The notes below the pieces were generated by a model, which did not search any database, had not been told where the DNA came from, and worked only from the letters and a program-made list of their open reading frames with translations. A stretch of 51,049 nt of DNA from Actinomycetes bacterium. Lineage in GTDB: Bacteria; Actinomycetota; Acidimicrobiia; Acidimicrobiales; RAAP-2. Where the stretch lies: contig JAJXZW010000014.1 of assembly GCA_021779855.1 (NCBI GenBank), positions 1-51,049 of the forward strand, read 5' to 3'. Made by a program: the position numbers and the translations under genes. Shown piece after piece: positions 39,573 to 47,372 of the stretch (positions within the stretch are counted from its first letter, which is position 1; each line of letters opens with the position of its first letter).

Positions 39573-40610
39573 GTGACGTCGACGCCCACGCCGGTCTCGC
39601 TGCGCCAGAAGCCGGGCCCGAACCGGCTGGCCGTGACGGGCATCGGCAACGCGATGCTCGACATCATCACCCAGGACCACGACGAGGTCTACCGGTCCCT
39701 CGGGCTCACCAAGGCGGCGATGCACCTCATCGAGGAGCACCAGCTCGACACCTTCTACCGGGTGATGGGCCCGACCGTCGAGATGTCCGGCGGCTCGGTC
39801 GCGAACTCCATCGCCGGGGTGGCGGCCCTCGGGGGCACGTGCGGCTACATCGGCAAGGTCGCCGCCGACGAGTTCGGTGAGCGGTTCCGCCACGACCTCG
39901 CCTCGATGGGCGTCGAGCTCGACCTCGCGGTCGCGACCGACGGCGAGGGGGCGACGGGGCGCTGCCACGTGTTCATCTCGCCCGACGCCCAGCGCACCAT
40001 GGCCACCTACCTCGGGGCGTCGAACCGCCTGACCTCGGCCGACATCCGTGAGGACCTCATCGCCCGGTCCGAGATCACCTACGTCGAGGGCTACCTCTTC
40101 GACCTCCCGCCGGCCATGGAGTCGATCCGCAAGGTCGTCTCGATCGCCCACGAGCACGACTCGATGGTCGCTCTGTCGCTGTCGGACATGTTCTGCGTCG
40201 AGCGCCACCAGCGCGACTTCCTCGACCTCGTCACGGGCGACGTGGACGTCCTGCTCGCCAACGAGCACGAGGTCCGGGCCCTGTTCGGCCTGGAGGACCT
40301 GGGCGACGTGTTCGAGGCGCTCGACGAGCTCGGCGTGCTCGGGGTCGTGACGCGCGGCCCCCAGGGGGCCGACGTCGCGACGTTCTCGGGCGTCGTGCAC
40401 GTCCCCGCCCACGACGTGGCCCACGTGGTGGACCAGAACGGGGCGGGCGACATGTTCGCCTCGGGCTTCCTCTACGGGCTGGCCCTCGGCGCCGACCCGG
40501 TCGAGGCGGCCGAGCTGGGCTCGCTCTGCGCGGGCGAGGTGATCACCCACCTCGGCGCGCGGCCCGAGTCCGACCTCGAGCTCCTCGGGATCGAGGCCGG
40601 GCTCCTCTAG
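39573..40610 (+). CDS. Adenosine kinase-like PfkB-family kinase
   Basis: 345 residues from GTG 39573. Ribokinase fold: VTGIGNAMLDIITQ, MSGGSVANSIAGVAALGGTCGYIGKVAADEFGERFRHDL, RTMATYLGASNRLTSADI, VDVLLANEHEVRALFG and the catalytic loop VVDQNGAGDMFASGFLYGLALG. The lid strand and the GSVANS sequence match adenosine kinase-like proteins (fructokinase/adenosine kinase group) widespread in bacteria. Substrate remains unassigned. Leaderless promoter TACGCT 6 nt upstream. Confidence 0.85.
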   Translation: MTSTPTPVSLRQKPGPNRLAVTGIGNAMLDIITQDHDEVYRSLGLTKAAMHLIEEHQLDTFYRVMGPTVEMSGGSVANSIAGVAALGGTCGYIGKVAADEFGERFRHDLASMGVELDLAVATDGEGATGRCHVFISPDAQRTMATYLGASNRLTSADIREDLIARSEITYVEGYLFDLPPAMESIRKVVSIAHEHDSMVALSLSDMFCVERHQRDFLDLVTGDVDVLLANEHEVRALFGLEDLGDVFEALDELGVLGVVTRGPQGADVATFSGVVHVPAHDVAHVVDQNGAGDMFASGFLYGLALGADPVEAAELGSLCAGEVITHLGARPESDLELLGIEAGLL

Positions 40611-40653
40611 TCGTGGCCTCCGGGCACGGTGGTCACGCGGCCGGGAACGCCCC

Positions 40654-41496
40654 CTAGAGACCCTGGGCGTCGAGGATGGCGTCGAGCTCGCGGGTGCGCT
40701 GGTTCTCCCAGCGGACCCAGGAGATCGAGATCGGGATGCACGCGAGCAGCATGAGGGCGTCGCCCCCGATCCACATGATCGACCCCCCGAGGTGGATGTT
40801 CGACAGCGCCCAGGCGGACGTCGCGCCGCGCGGGGTCATCGAGGCGTAGGCGGGGAACGGGACGCTCCGGGTCATGTTGAGGGCGAGCCCGGTGAAGGTG
40901 TCGACCGGCACGGCGGCCATCACGTAGACGATCCGCAGCCCCGGGTAGAGCGTCCGGCCCCGCTCGAGGCCGAACGCGGGGCGGAAGAAGAGGTAGCCCA
41001 CGACCAAGAAGGCGACCTGCTCGAGGTGGTGGACCCACTCGTGCTCCATCATCAGGTTCATGAAGCTCGTCAGGTGGGTCGCCGGGATGAAGGCGAAGTA
41101 GAGCCCGAAGCCGACGAGGGGGTGGAACGCCAGGGTCACCGCTCGACTGTCGAGCACGCGCCGGATGACGTTGTTGCCGGCGCGGTGGGCGAGGTCGAGG
41201 GGGGCGGAGAGGGCGAAGAGGACGGCCGCGACCATGATCAGCAAGAGGTGCTGAATCATGTGCACACTGAAGTAGGCCATGTCGTAGACACCGAGCACGG
41301 ACTCGGTGGCGAGGAAGGTGACGACGACCCCGGCCATGAAGGACACGGTGCGCTCGCGGGGCCAGTCGCCCGCCCGCGCGACGCCGCGCAGGTAGAGGTA
41401 GGCCGCCGCGAGCAGCAGCAGGATCGGCAGGACACCCAGGTGCCACTCCCCGAGGTCGTGCCAGGAGAACGCGGGTGGCCGGGTCATTCCGGGCAC
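40654..41496 (-). CDS. ctaG: Cytochrome c oxidase assembly protein CtaG (caa3-type)
   Basis: 280 residues from GTG 41496 (TAGACT exactly 6 nt upstream; ATG 41487 is an alternative). Seven membrane helices. Conserved histidines occur as HDLGEWH, SVHMIQHLLLIMVAAVLFALSAPLDLA, FHPLVGFGLYF and MMEHEWVHHLEQVAFLVVGYLFF, the CtaG_Cox11-like (caa3 assembly) pattern. It assists copper insertion into cytochrome c oxidase, implying aerobic respiration. Divergent from the small membrane-protein gene at 41551. Confidence 0.88.
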   Translation of the reverse strand: MPGMTRPPAFSWHDLGEWHLGVLPILLLLAAAYLYLRGVARAGDWPRERTVSFMAGVVVTFLATESVLGVYDMAYFSVHMIQHLLLIMVAAVLFALSAPLDLAHRAGNNVIRRVLDSRAVTLAFHPLVGFGLYFAFIPATHLTSFMNLMMEHEWVHHLEQVAFLVVGYLFFRPAFGLERGRTLYPGLRIVYVMAAVPVDTFTGLALNMTRSVPFPAYASMTPRGATSAWALSNIHLGGSIMWIGGDALMLLACIPISISWVRWENQRTRELDAILDAQGL

Positions 41497-41502
41497 CGGG
41501 CC

Positions 41503-41508
41503 AGTCTA
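41503..41508 (-). promoter_or_regulatory. -10 hexamer TAGACT, leaderless-type (ctaG)
   Basis: On the minus strand TAGACT is followed by GGCCCG and the GTG at 41496. Confidence 0.5.
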
Positions 41509-41538
41509 GGAGGCCGGTGGGAGCGCCGAGCGAGTCGG

Positions 41539-41544
41539 TACACT
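41539..41544 (+). promoter_or_regulatory. -10 hexamer TACACT, leaderless-type
   Basis: TACACT is followed by GACCGC and the GTG at 41551, divergent from the ctaG promoter. Confidence 0.5.
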
Positions 41545-41550
41545 GACCGC

Positions 41551-41922
41551 GTGCGTCGGTACCTCTCAGCGCGGGCGCTCGCGTTGCACGTTGCGGTGGT
41601 CGCGTGGCTCGCCGGCTGCACGGCGGCGGACTGGTGGCAGGTCGGCCGAGCGGTCCACGGCAACCAGCTGAGCTACCTCTACGCGATCGAGTGGCCGCTG
41701 CTCGGGGTGCTCGGCGTCCTCGGCTGGTACGCGCTGCTGCACCTGGAGCGCCCGAGCGAGGACGAGCGCGAGGGCCGGCGGGCCTACGAGGCCGAGATGC
41801 GGGCCGCGGCCCAGGCGGCGCGCGACGCGTACCGCGCCGAGGAGGACCCGGCGCTCGCCGCCTACAACGACCACCTGGCCCAGCTCACGCGCCAGCCCAA
41901 GCGGCGCCTCTTCGGCCACTGA
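41551..41922 (+). CDS. Small two-helix membrane protein conserved in actinobacteria
   Basis: 123 residues from GTG 41551. It begins RRYLSARALALHVAVVAWLAGCTAADWWQVGRA, then a second helix in YLYAIEWPLLGVLGVLGWYALLHLE, followed by a charged cytoplasmic tail. The opening resembles the N-terminus of SURF1 (YLSPRWIALH...W-Q) and matches a family of uncharacterised actinobacterial membrane proteins that end in Y-A-x-x-W-P-[LF]. Its stop overlaps the DUF3817 gene (TGATG), so both are co-transcribed. A role in respiratory-chain assembly is possible given ctaG next door. Confidence 0.65.
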   Translation: MRRYLSARALALHVAVVAWLAGCTAADWWQVGRAVHGNQLSYLYAIEWPLLGVLGVLGWYALLHLERPSEDEREGRRAYEAEMRAAAQAARDAYRAEEDPALAAYNDHLAQLTRQPKRRLFGH

Positions 41923-42248
41923 TGGACGCCACGTTCCGGCGTTACCGGACCATGTCGTTCGTCACGGGGACGACGCTGCTCGTCCTCTTCGCGACCCTCG
42001 CGCTGCACACGGCCGATCTCACCCTCTGGAAGCACCTCTCCTGGTTCGTCGAGGTCGTCGGGGTGGGCCACGGCGTGGTGCTCTACCCGATCTACATGAT
42101 CATGTGCTTCAACCTGGTCATGAGGTTCCGGCTCAACTTCCTGCTGCTCGGGGGGATGCTGCTGGCCGGCTTCGTGCCGGGACTGGCCTTCTACATCGAG
42201 TACCGGATGCGCCTCAGGCTCTACCCCGAGGGACTGCCGGCCCGGTGA
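41922..42248 (+). CDS. DUF3817 family membrane protein
   Basis: 108 residues from ATG 41922, overlapping the previous stop. Three helices: FVTGTTLLVLFATLALHTADL, FVEVVGVGHGVVLYPIYMIMCFNLVMRFRL (with the DUF3817 histidine H49 and G-V-V-L-Y), and LLLGGMLLAGFVPGLAFYIEYRM. DUF3817 proteins are integral membrane proteins of unknown function, typical of actinobacteria. Next gene starts at the overlapping GTGA. Confidence 0.8.
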   Translation: MDATFRRYRTMSFVTGTTLLVLFATLALHTADLTLWKHLSWFVEVVGVGHGVVLYPIYMIMCFNLVMRFRLNFLLLGGMLLAGFVPGLAFYIEYRMRLRLYPEGLPAR

Positions 42249-43099
42249 CCGCCTGGCTGGAGCGGCGCGTCGTCGCCTTCGCCCACCAGGGGGGCTCCTT
42301 CGAGGGCCCGTCATCGACGCTCTGGGCGATGGCCCGAGCCCTCGCGGCGGGCGCGAGCGCCCTCGAGCTCGACGTGCACGCGACGCGCGACCGCCACCTC
42401 GTCGTCGGGCACGACGCCACCGTCGACCGCACGACCCCGGCCACCGGCGCGATCGGTGACCTGACCCTGGCCGAGCTGCGCGAGCTCGACAACGCCTACT
42501 GGTGGGTCGAGGGCGAGGACGTCTCGCCCGGCCGCGAGCCCGGGGCCTACCCGCTGCGCGGGCGCGCCCCCCGCGACCGCCGACTCGGGGTGGCCACCCT
42601 GGAGGAGGTCCTGGAGGCCTTCCCCGGCGTGCTCCTCAACCTCGACCTCAAGGGCACCGACCCCGAGGTCGAGCCCTACGAGGGTCTCCTCGCCGAGACC
42701 CTGCGCGCGCGCGACGCGGGCGCGCGGGTCATCGTCGCCTCGTTCCACGACCGGGCCCTCCAGCGGTTCCGGCGCCTCGCCCCCGAGGTGGCGACGTCGG
42801 CCGGGACCGAGGAGGCGACGGCCTTCTACCTCGCGCACCTCGCCGGCGAGGTGCGCCCCTGGCCCTTCGTGGCCCTGCAGGTGCCGGCCGAGCACGAGGG
42901 GATCGAGGTCGTCACGCCGGCCTTCGTGGGCGCCGCCCACCGGGCGGGCGTCGCGGTGCACGTGTGGACGCTCAACGAGCGCGAGGCGATGGTGGCGGCC
43001 CTGGCGGCGGGGGCCGACGGGGTGATCAGCGACCGGCCGACGCTGCTCGCGGCGCTGCTCGCCGAGCGGGGTGAGACGTGGGCCGGCCTCGGGACGTGA
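42245..43099 (+). CDS. Glycerophosphodiester phosphodiesterase
   Basis: 284 residues from GTG 42245. TIM-barrel GDPD: first catalytic His H14 in FAHQGGSFEGPSSTLWAM, metal ligands E41 and D43 in ALELDVHAT, second His H56 in VVGHDATVDRTT, and later LNLDLKG. It hydrolyses glycerophosphodiesters to glycerol-3-phosphate and an alcohol. No signal peptide, so cytoplasmic. The first motif is HQGG rather than the usual HRG, a substitution at the conserved Arg that deserves attention. Last gene of the 41551-43099 operon. Confidence 0.82.
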   Translation: MTAWLERRVVAFAHQGGSFEGPSSTLWAMARALAAGASALELDVHATRDRHLVVGHDATVDRTTPATGAIGDLTLAELRELDNAYWWVEGEDVSPGREPGAYPLRGRAPRDRRLGVATLEEVLEAFPGVLLNLDLKGTDPEVEPYEGLLAETLRARDAGARVIVASFHDRALQRFRRLAPEVATSAGTEEATAFYLAHLAGEVRPWPFVALQVPAEHEGIEVVTPAFVGAAHRAGVAVHVWTLNEREAMVAALAAGADGVISDRPTLLAALLAERGETWAGLGT

Positions 43100-43183
43100 C
43101 TAGCCGCGCCCGCAGTTCGGCTTCTTGCCGTGGTTGGCCTTCTTCTTCGCGCGCAGCTTGCGCTTCACCGTCCGCTTCGACAT
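43100..43183 (-). CDS. Ribosomal protein bL37-like micro-protein
   Basis: 27 residues: MSKRTVKRKLRAKKKANHG then KKPNCGRG. The basic sequence with K-K-A-N-H-G-K-K-P-N matches the small bL37 protein found on the large subunit of mycobacterial ribosomes (typical ending KANHGKRPN). Start ATG 43183; TACCAT lies 8 nt upstream. It abuts the end of the phosphodiesterase gene on the other strand. Assignment rests on the signature only, but charge and length fit very well. Confidence 0.8.
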   Translation of the reverse strand: MSKRTVKRKLRAKKKANHGKKPNCGRG

Positions 43184-43235
43184 AGGGGACAATGGTAGTC
43201 GGCCGCGTCGGACGCGAGCCACTCGAAGGAGGCCC

Positions 43236-44087
43236 GTGGACGCCAAACCCGCCAGCGGCCGGCTCGTCGTGGTCGCCACCCCGCTCGGGAACCTGGGCGA
43301 CCTGAGCGAGCGGGCTCTCGCGGTGCTCGCGGGCGCGGACGCCCTCTACTGCGAGGACACCCGGCGCACCCGCCAGCTGCTCGCGGCCCGCCACATCGAC
43401 GCGGCCGGGCGCCTCGAGTCGCTCCACGAGCACAACGAGGCCCAGCGCGCCGCCGAGGTCGTCGCGCGCGTCGCCCGGGGCGAGGTCGTCGCCCTCGTGA
43501 GCGACGCCGGGACCCCGCTCGTCTCGGACCCCGGCGCGCGCGTCGTCGCCGCGGTGGCCGAGGCCGGGCTCGTGGTCACGACCGCGCCCGGGCCCTCGGC
43601 GGTCGTGGCGGCCCTGAGCGTCAGCGGGCTCGCCGCGGAGCGCTTCTGCTTCGAGGGGTTCTTCCCCCGGCGGGCCACGGAGCAGCGCGCCCGCCTCGAG
43701 GAGTGGGCCCGCGAGCCCCGCGCGGTCGTCTTCTTCGAATCGCCCCGGCGCCTCGGGGCGACGCTGCAGGCTCTGGCCGCGCGCTTCCCCGACCGGCCCG
43801 CCGCGGTGGTGCGCGAGCTCACCAAGCTCTACGAGGAGGTGGCGCGCGGGTCGCTCGCCGAGCTCGCCGCGCGCTTCGCGGGCGAGGTCCGCGGCGAGGT
43901 CGTCGTCGTGCTCGCCGGCGCCGACGCCCCCGCGCCGCCGAGCCGCGACGCGCTCGCCGACGCGCTCGGTGCGGCGCTCGCGCGCGGCGCGAGCACGCGC
44001 GAGGCCGTCGAGGAGGTCGCCGGCGCCCTCGGCGTCGCGCGCCGCGAGGTCTACGACGTCGCGCTCTCGCTCCGACGGCGGCCCTAG
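43236..44087 (+). CDS. rsmI: 16S rRNA (cytidine-1402-2'-O)-methyltransferase RsmI
   Basis: 283 residues from GTG 43236, with AAGGAGG upstream. Tetrapyrrole methylase-fold enzyme: LVVVATPLGNLGDLSERALAVLAGADALYCEDTRRTRQLL, LHEHNE, VALVSDAGTPLVSDPGARVV, and APGPSAVVAALSVSGL, the complete RsmI pattern. It methylates the ribose of C1402 in 16S rRNA. It begins the conserved run rsmI-metG-tatD-X-rsmA-ispE, all on the plus strand. Confidence 0.92.
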   Translation: MDAKPASGRLVVVATPLGNLGDLSERALAVLAGADALYCEDTRRTRQLLAARHIDAAGRLESLHEHNEAQRAAEVVARVARGEVVALVSDAGTPLVSDPGARVVAAVAEAGLVVTTAPGPSAVVAALSVSGLAAERFCFEGFFPRRATEQRARLEEWAREPRAVVFFESPRRLGATLQALAARFPDRPAAVVRELTKLYEEVARGSLAELAARFAGEVRGEVVVVLAGADAPAPPSRDALADALGAALARGASTREAVEEVAGALGVARREVYDVALSLRRRP

Positions 44088-44097
44088 GGGGGCTCAC

Positions 44098-44103
44098 TAA
44101 CCT
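44098..44103 (+). promoter_or_regulatory. -10 hexamer TAACCT, leaderless-type (metG)
   Basis: TAACCT is followed by CTTGCC and the ATG at 44110. Confidence 0.45.
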
Positions 44104-44109
44104 CTTGCC

Positions 44110-45642
44110 ATGGGCCGCTTCTACCTGACCACCCCCATCTACTACGTCAACGACGCCCCTCACGTGGGCACGGCCTACACGACGGTCAACGCCGACGCGA
44201 TCGCGCGCTGGCACCGTCTCTGCGGCGACGACACGATGTTCCTCACCGGCACCGACGAACACGGCCAGAAGATGGCCGAGGCGGCCGAACGCAACGGCGT
44301 GACCCCCCAGGTCTGGACGGACCGGACCTCGGCGCGCTTCAAGGAGGCCTGGGCGGCCCTCGACGTCGCCTACGACGACTTCCTGCGCACCACCGAGCCC
44401 CGCCACTACCGGACGGTCCAGACCTTCCTGGCCCGCATCTACGACAACGGGTTCATCTACAAGGACGTCTACAAGGGCCTCTACTGCATCAGCTGCGAGG
44501 ACTACTACACCCTCGAGGCGAGCGACCACGGGGCCTGCCCGGTGCACCACCGGGCGCTCGTGGAGATGGAGGAGGAGAACTGGTTCTTCCGCCTGTCGGC
44601 CTTCGAGGACCGGCTCCTCGACTACTACGACCTCCACCCGGGCTTCGTCACCCCCGAGACCAAGCGCAACGAGGCCCGCGCCTTCATCAAGGGCGGCCTC
44701 AAGGACATCTCGATCACCCGGACCTCGATCAGCTGGGGCGTCCCGGTGCCCTGGGACGAGGGCCACGTCTTCTACGTCTGGTACGACGCGCTCATCAACT
44801 ACCTGACGGCGATCGGCTACGGGCGCGAGGACGACGAGGTCGAGCACTGGTGGCCCCACGTCCACCACCTCATCGGCAAGGAGATCCTGCGCTTCCACTG
44901 CGTCTGGTGGCCGGCCATGCTCATGGCCGCCGGCCTCGAGCCGCCCCACCACGTCCACGTGCACGGCTGGCTGCTCGTCGGCGGCGAGAAGCTCTCCAAG
45001 TCGCTCGTCGCCGCGGGCGGGGCGCGCATCCAGGACATCTCGCCGGTCGAGCTCGCGGCCCAGTTCGGCGTCGACCCGCTGCGCTACTACCTGGTGCGCG
45101 AGACGGCCCTGGGCAACGACGGCGACTTCTCCCTCGAGGGGATCGTCGCGCGCTACAACGCCGACCTCGCGAACAACCTCGGCAACCTCGTGGCGCGGGT
45201 GGCGACCGTGATCGGCTCGAAGTGCGCCGGCCTCGGTCCCGCGCCGAGTGCCGACGGGCCGCTCGCCGCCGCGGCCGGGGCGGCCGTCGCGGCCAACCGC
45301 GAGGCCTGGGCCCGCTTCGCCCCCAACCGCGGGCTCGAGGCGACCTTCGAGCTCGTGGGGGCGACCAACGCCCACCTCGAGGCCCACGAGCCCTGGAAGA
45401 TGGACCCGGGGCCCGAGGTCGAGGCGGTCATGGGCGACGCCCTCGAGGCGATCCGGGTGGTGGCGATCCTCGTCTCGCCGGTGATGCCGTCGGTCGCGGC
45501 CGAGATCTGGCGGCGCCTCGGGCTCGCCGGCCGACCCGACGACGGGCCGCTCGAGGCGAGCGCTCGCTGGGGCGCCGCGCCCTCGCCGCGCCCGGTGGCC
45601 CGCGGCGAGGCCCTCTTCCCGCGCATCCGGGACGACGCGTGA
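44110..45642 (+). CDS. metG: Methionyl-tRNA synthetase
   Basis: 510 residues from ATG 44110. Class I synthetase: HIGH-like PHVG (17-20, ND-APHVGTAYTT), zinc knuckle C126/C129 and C143/H146 in LYCISCEDYY...ACPVHH, and KMSKS-like KLSKS (294-298). Anticodon-binding helical domain at the C-terminus; no Trbp111-type dimerisation domain, so it is the short form. Charges tRNA-Met. Stop overlaps tatD (GTGA). Confidence 0.93.
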   Translation: MGRFYLTTPIYYVNDAPHVGTAYTTVNADAIARWHRLCGDDTMFLTGTDEHGQKMAEAAERNGVTPQVWTDRTSARFKEAWAALDVAYDDFLRTTEPRHYRTVQTFLARIYDNGFIYKDVYKGLYCISCEDYYTLEASDHGACPVHHRALVEMEEENWFFRLSAFEDRLLDYYDLHPGFVTPETKRNEARAFIKGGLKDISITRTSISWGVPVPWDEGHVFYVWYDALINYLTAIGYGREDDEVEHWWPHVHHLIGKEILRFHCVWWPAMLMAAGLEPPHHVHVHGWLLVGGEKLSKSLVAAGGARIQDISPVELAAQFGVDPLRYYLVRETALGNDGDFSLEGIVARYNADLANNLGNLVARVATVIGSKCAGLGPAPSADGPLAAAAGAAVAANREAWARFAPNRGLEATFELVGATNAHLEAHEPWKMDPGPEVEAVMGDALEAIRVVAILVSPVMPSVAAEIWRRLGLAGRPDDGPLEASARWGAAPSPRPVARGEALFPRIRDDA

Positions 45643-46424
45643 GCGGCTGGACCGACGCCCACTGCCACCTCCAGGACACCTTCCTCGAGGAGGGCGGCGA
45701 CGCCCTCGAGGCGGTGGTCGCGCGGGCGGTGGCCGCCGGCGTCTCTCGGGTGGTCGTGATCGGCACCGACGCGGCCACCTCGGTCGGGGCGCTCGAGGTC
45801 GCCGGGCGGGTCACGGGCCTCGAGGCCTACGCCACCGTCGGGCTCCACCCCCACCAGGCGACCGAGGACCTGGCCCCCGTGGCCGACCTCGCCCGATCGG
45901 GGGCGTCGCTCCTGGTCGGGATCGGTGAGTGCGGCCTCGACTACTACTACGAGCACAGCCCGCGCTCCGACCAGCGCCGGGCCTTCGCCGCCCAGGTCGG
46001 GCTCGCCCACGAGCTCGACCTGGCGCTCGTGGTGCACGCGCGCGACGCCTTCGACGACCTCTTCGCCGTCTTCGCCAGCGAGGGCGTCCCGGCGCGCACC
46101 GTCATCCACTGCTTCACCGGCACGCCCGAGGACGCCGAGGGGTGCCTGGAGCGGGGCTGTGACGTCTCGATCTCGGGCATCGTCACCTTCAAGAACGCCG
46201 AGGTGCTGCGCGCGGCGGCCCGCCTGGTGCCCCTCGAGCGGCTGCACGTCGAGACCGACAGCCCCTTCCTCGCCCCCGTGCCCCACCGCGGGCGGCCCAA
46301 CGAGCCCGCCTACGTGGCCGTGGTGGGGGAGTTCCTGGCCGAGCTGCGCGGCGAGGACGTGGGGGCCCTGCGCGCGGCCACCGCCGCCAACACCGCCCGC
46401 CTCTTCGGCCTGGCCCGACCGTAA
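45639..46424 (+). CDS. tatD: TatD-family deoxyribonuclease
   Basis: 261 residues from GTG 45639. Metal-dependent TIM-barrel hydrolase: DAHCHL (first two His), IGECGLDYYYEHSPRSDQRRAF (Glu ligand), HARDAFDD, IHCFTGTPEDA and ETDSPFLAPVPHRGRPNEP with the final Asp. Acts as 3'-5' DNase in repair. Located, as in mycobacteria, directly after a methionyl-tRNA synthetase gene and before a secreted cell-wall protein and rsmA. Confidence 0.92.
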   Translation: MSGWTDAHCHLQDTFLEEGGDALEAVVARAVAAGVSRVVVIGTDAATSVGALEVAGRVTGLEAYATVGLHPHQATEDLAPVADLARSGASLLVGIGECGLDYYYEHSPRSDQRRAFAAQVGLAHELDLALVVHARDAFDDLFAVFASEGVPARTVIHCFTGTPEDAEGCLERGCDVSISGIVTFKNAEVLRAAARLVPLERLHVETDSPFLAPVPHRGRPNEPAYVAVVGEFLAELRGEDVGALRAATAANTARLFGLARP

Positions 46425-46455
46425 TACCTCGTCAGAGCGCACTTTAGGCCACCGC

Positions 46456-46484
46456 TTGCCTCGGGCGGGTCCCTCTCCTAGCGT
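46456..46484 (+). promoter_or_regulatory. Promoter TTGCCT-17-TAGCGT
   Basis: A -35 TTGCCT (46456-46461), a 17-nt spacer and -10 TAGCGT (46479-46484) precede the secreted PASTA protein gene. The predicted 5' leader of about 36 nt contains a GGGGCCC-C-GGGCCCC hairpin ahead of the ribosome binding site GGAGG (46516-46520). Confidence 0.6.
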
Positions 46485-46526
46485 TGGACGGGGCCCCGGG
46501 CCCCCTGATCCAGGCGGAGGACGGGT

Positions 46527-47372
46527 CTGAGCACACACCGAGGGGGGGCGGGCGTCCGCCCCCGCCTGTCGCGCATCGCGGGAGCGGCCGTTCTGGCGCT
46601 CGCCGTGCTCGTCGGCTCCGGCGTCGCCGACGTCGGCGCCGGGGCGAGCTCCGCGCCGGCGCGCGTGCGCGTGCCCGACCTCGTCGGTCGGAGTCGGGTG
46701 CAGGTGTACCGGGTGATGCGCGCCGACCAGCTCTACTTCACGACCCGCGGGCCGGGCGCCTCGAACGACCGCTGGCGCAGCGTCGAGGCCCAGTCGCCGG
46801 CGCCGGGCACCGTGGTGGCCCGGCTCAGCCAGGTCGTCGTGCAGGTGTGGATGGTCCCCGCTCGGGGTCCGCGCCGGGTCCCCGACCTGGTCGGGCGCTC
46901 CCGGGTCCAGGTATTCCGCCTGATGAGGGCGTATCAGCTCTACTTCACGGTCCGGGGGGCCGTCGGCAGCCGCTGGGCCTTCGCCACCGCCCAGTCGCCC
47001 CGGGCGGGCACCCTCGTGCCCTGGCACGGCCAGGTGACCCTGGCCGTCGCCCTCGGCCGACCCCGTCCCCGGCCGACCGCGACCGCGACCGCGACCGTCG
47101 CCCAGCCCGTGACGGCCACAGCGACCGCGGCCAACAGCCGAGTCGGCATCGCCACCTGGTACAACTACATCCCCGGCCAGTGCGCCACCTCGTACCTCCC
47201 GAAGGGCACCACCATCACCGTCACCGATCTCGCGACCGGCAAGTCCGTCACCTGCGTCGTCACCGACCGCGAGCAGGCGGGCAGCGACCACGTGGTGGAC
47301 CTCAACCAGACGCAGTTCGCCGAGCTGGCCCCGCTGGGCCAGGGGGTCATCCGGGTCCGCGTGCTCTGGTGA
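46527..47372 (+). CDS. Secreted PASTA-PASTA-RlpA-like (double-psi beta-barrel) protein at the rpfB locus
   Basis: 281 residues if it starts at CTG 46527; the only other in-frame start is GTG 46605, inside the signal peptide. GGAGG ends 6 nt before the CTG and the CTG-started peptide has a proper signal sequence (basic n-region, IAGAAVLALAVLVG). Two PASTA repeats follow (VPDLVGRSRVQVYRVMRADQLYFTTRG and the near copy VPDLVGRSRVQVFRLMRAYQLYFTVRG), a TATATATVAQPVTATATA linker, and an RlpA-like barrel (GIATWYNYIPGQCATSYLPKGTTITVTDLATGKSVTCVVTDRE). PASTA domains bind peptidoglycan; RlpA-type domains can be lytic transglycosylases. In mycobacteria this position holds rpfB. Confidence 0.8.
   Translation: MSTHRGGAGVRPRLSRIAGAAVLALAVLVGSGVADVGAGASSAPARVRVPDLVGRSRVQVYRVMRADQLYFTTRGPGASNDRWRSVEAQSPAPGTVVARLSQVVVQVWMVPARGPRRVPDLVGRSRVQVFRLMRAYQLYFTVRGAVGSRWAFATAQSPRAGTLVPWHGQVTLAVALGRPRPRPTATATATVAQPVTATATAANSRVGIATWYNYIPGQCATSYLPKGTTITVTDLATGKSVTCVVTDREQAGSDHVVDLNQTQFAELAPLGQGVIRVRVLW

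Noticed and set aside
46485-46526. A riboswitch (for example c-di-AMP type) ahead of the PASTA protein gene
   Set aside because: The predicted leader is only about 40 nt and holds a simple GC hairpin, too short for known riboswitch folds.
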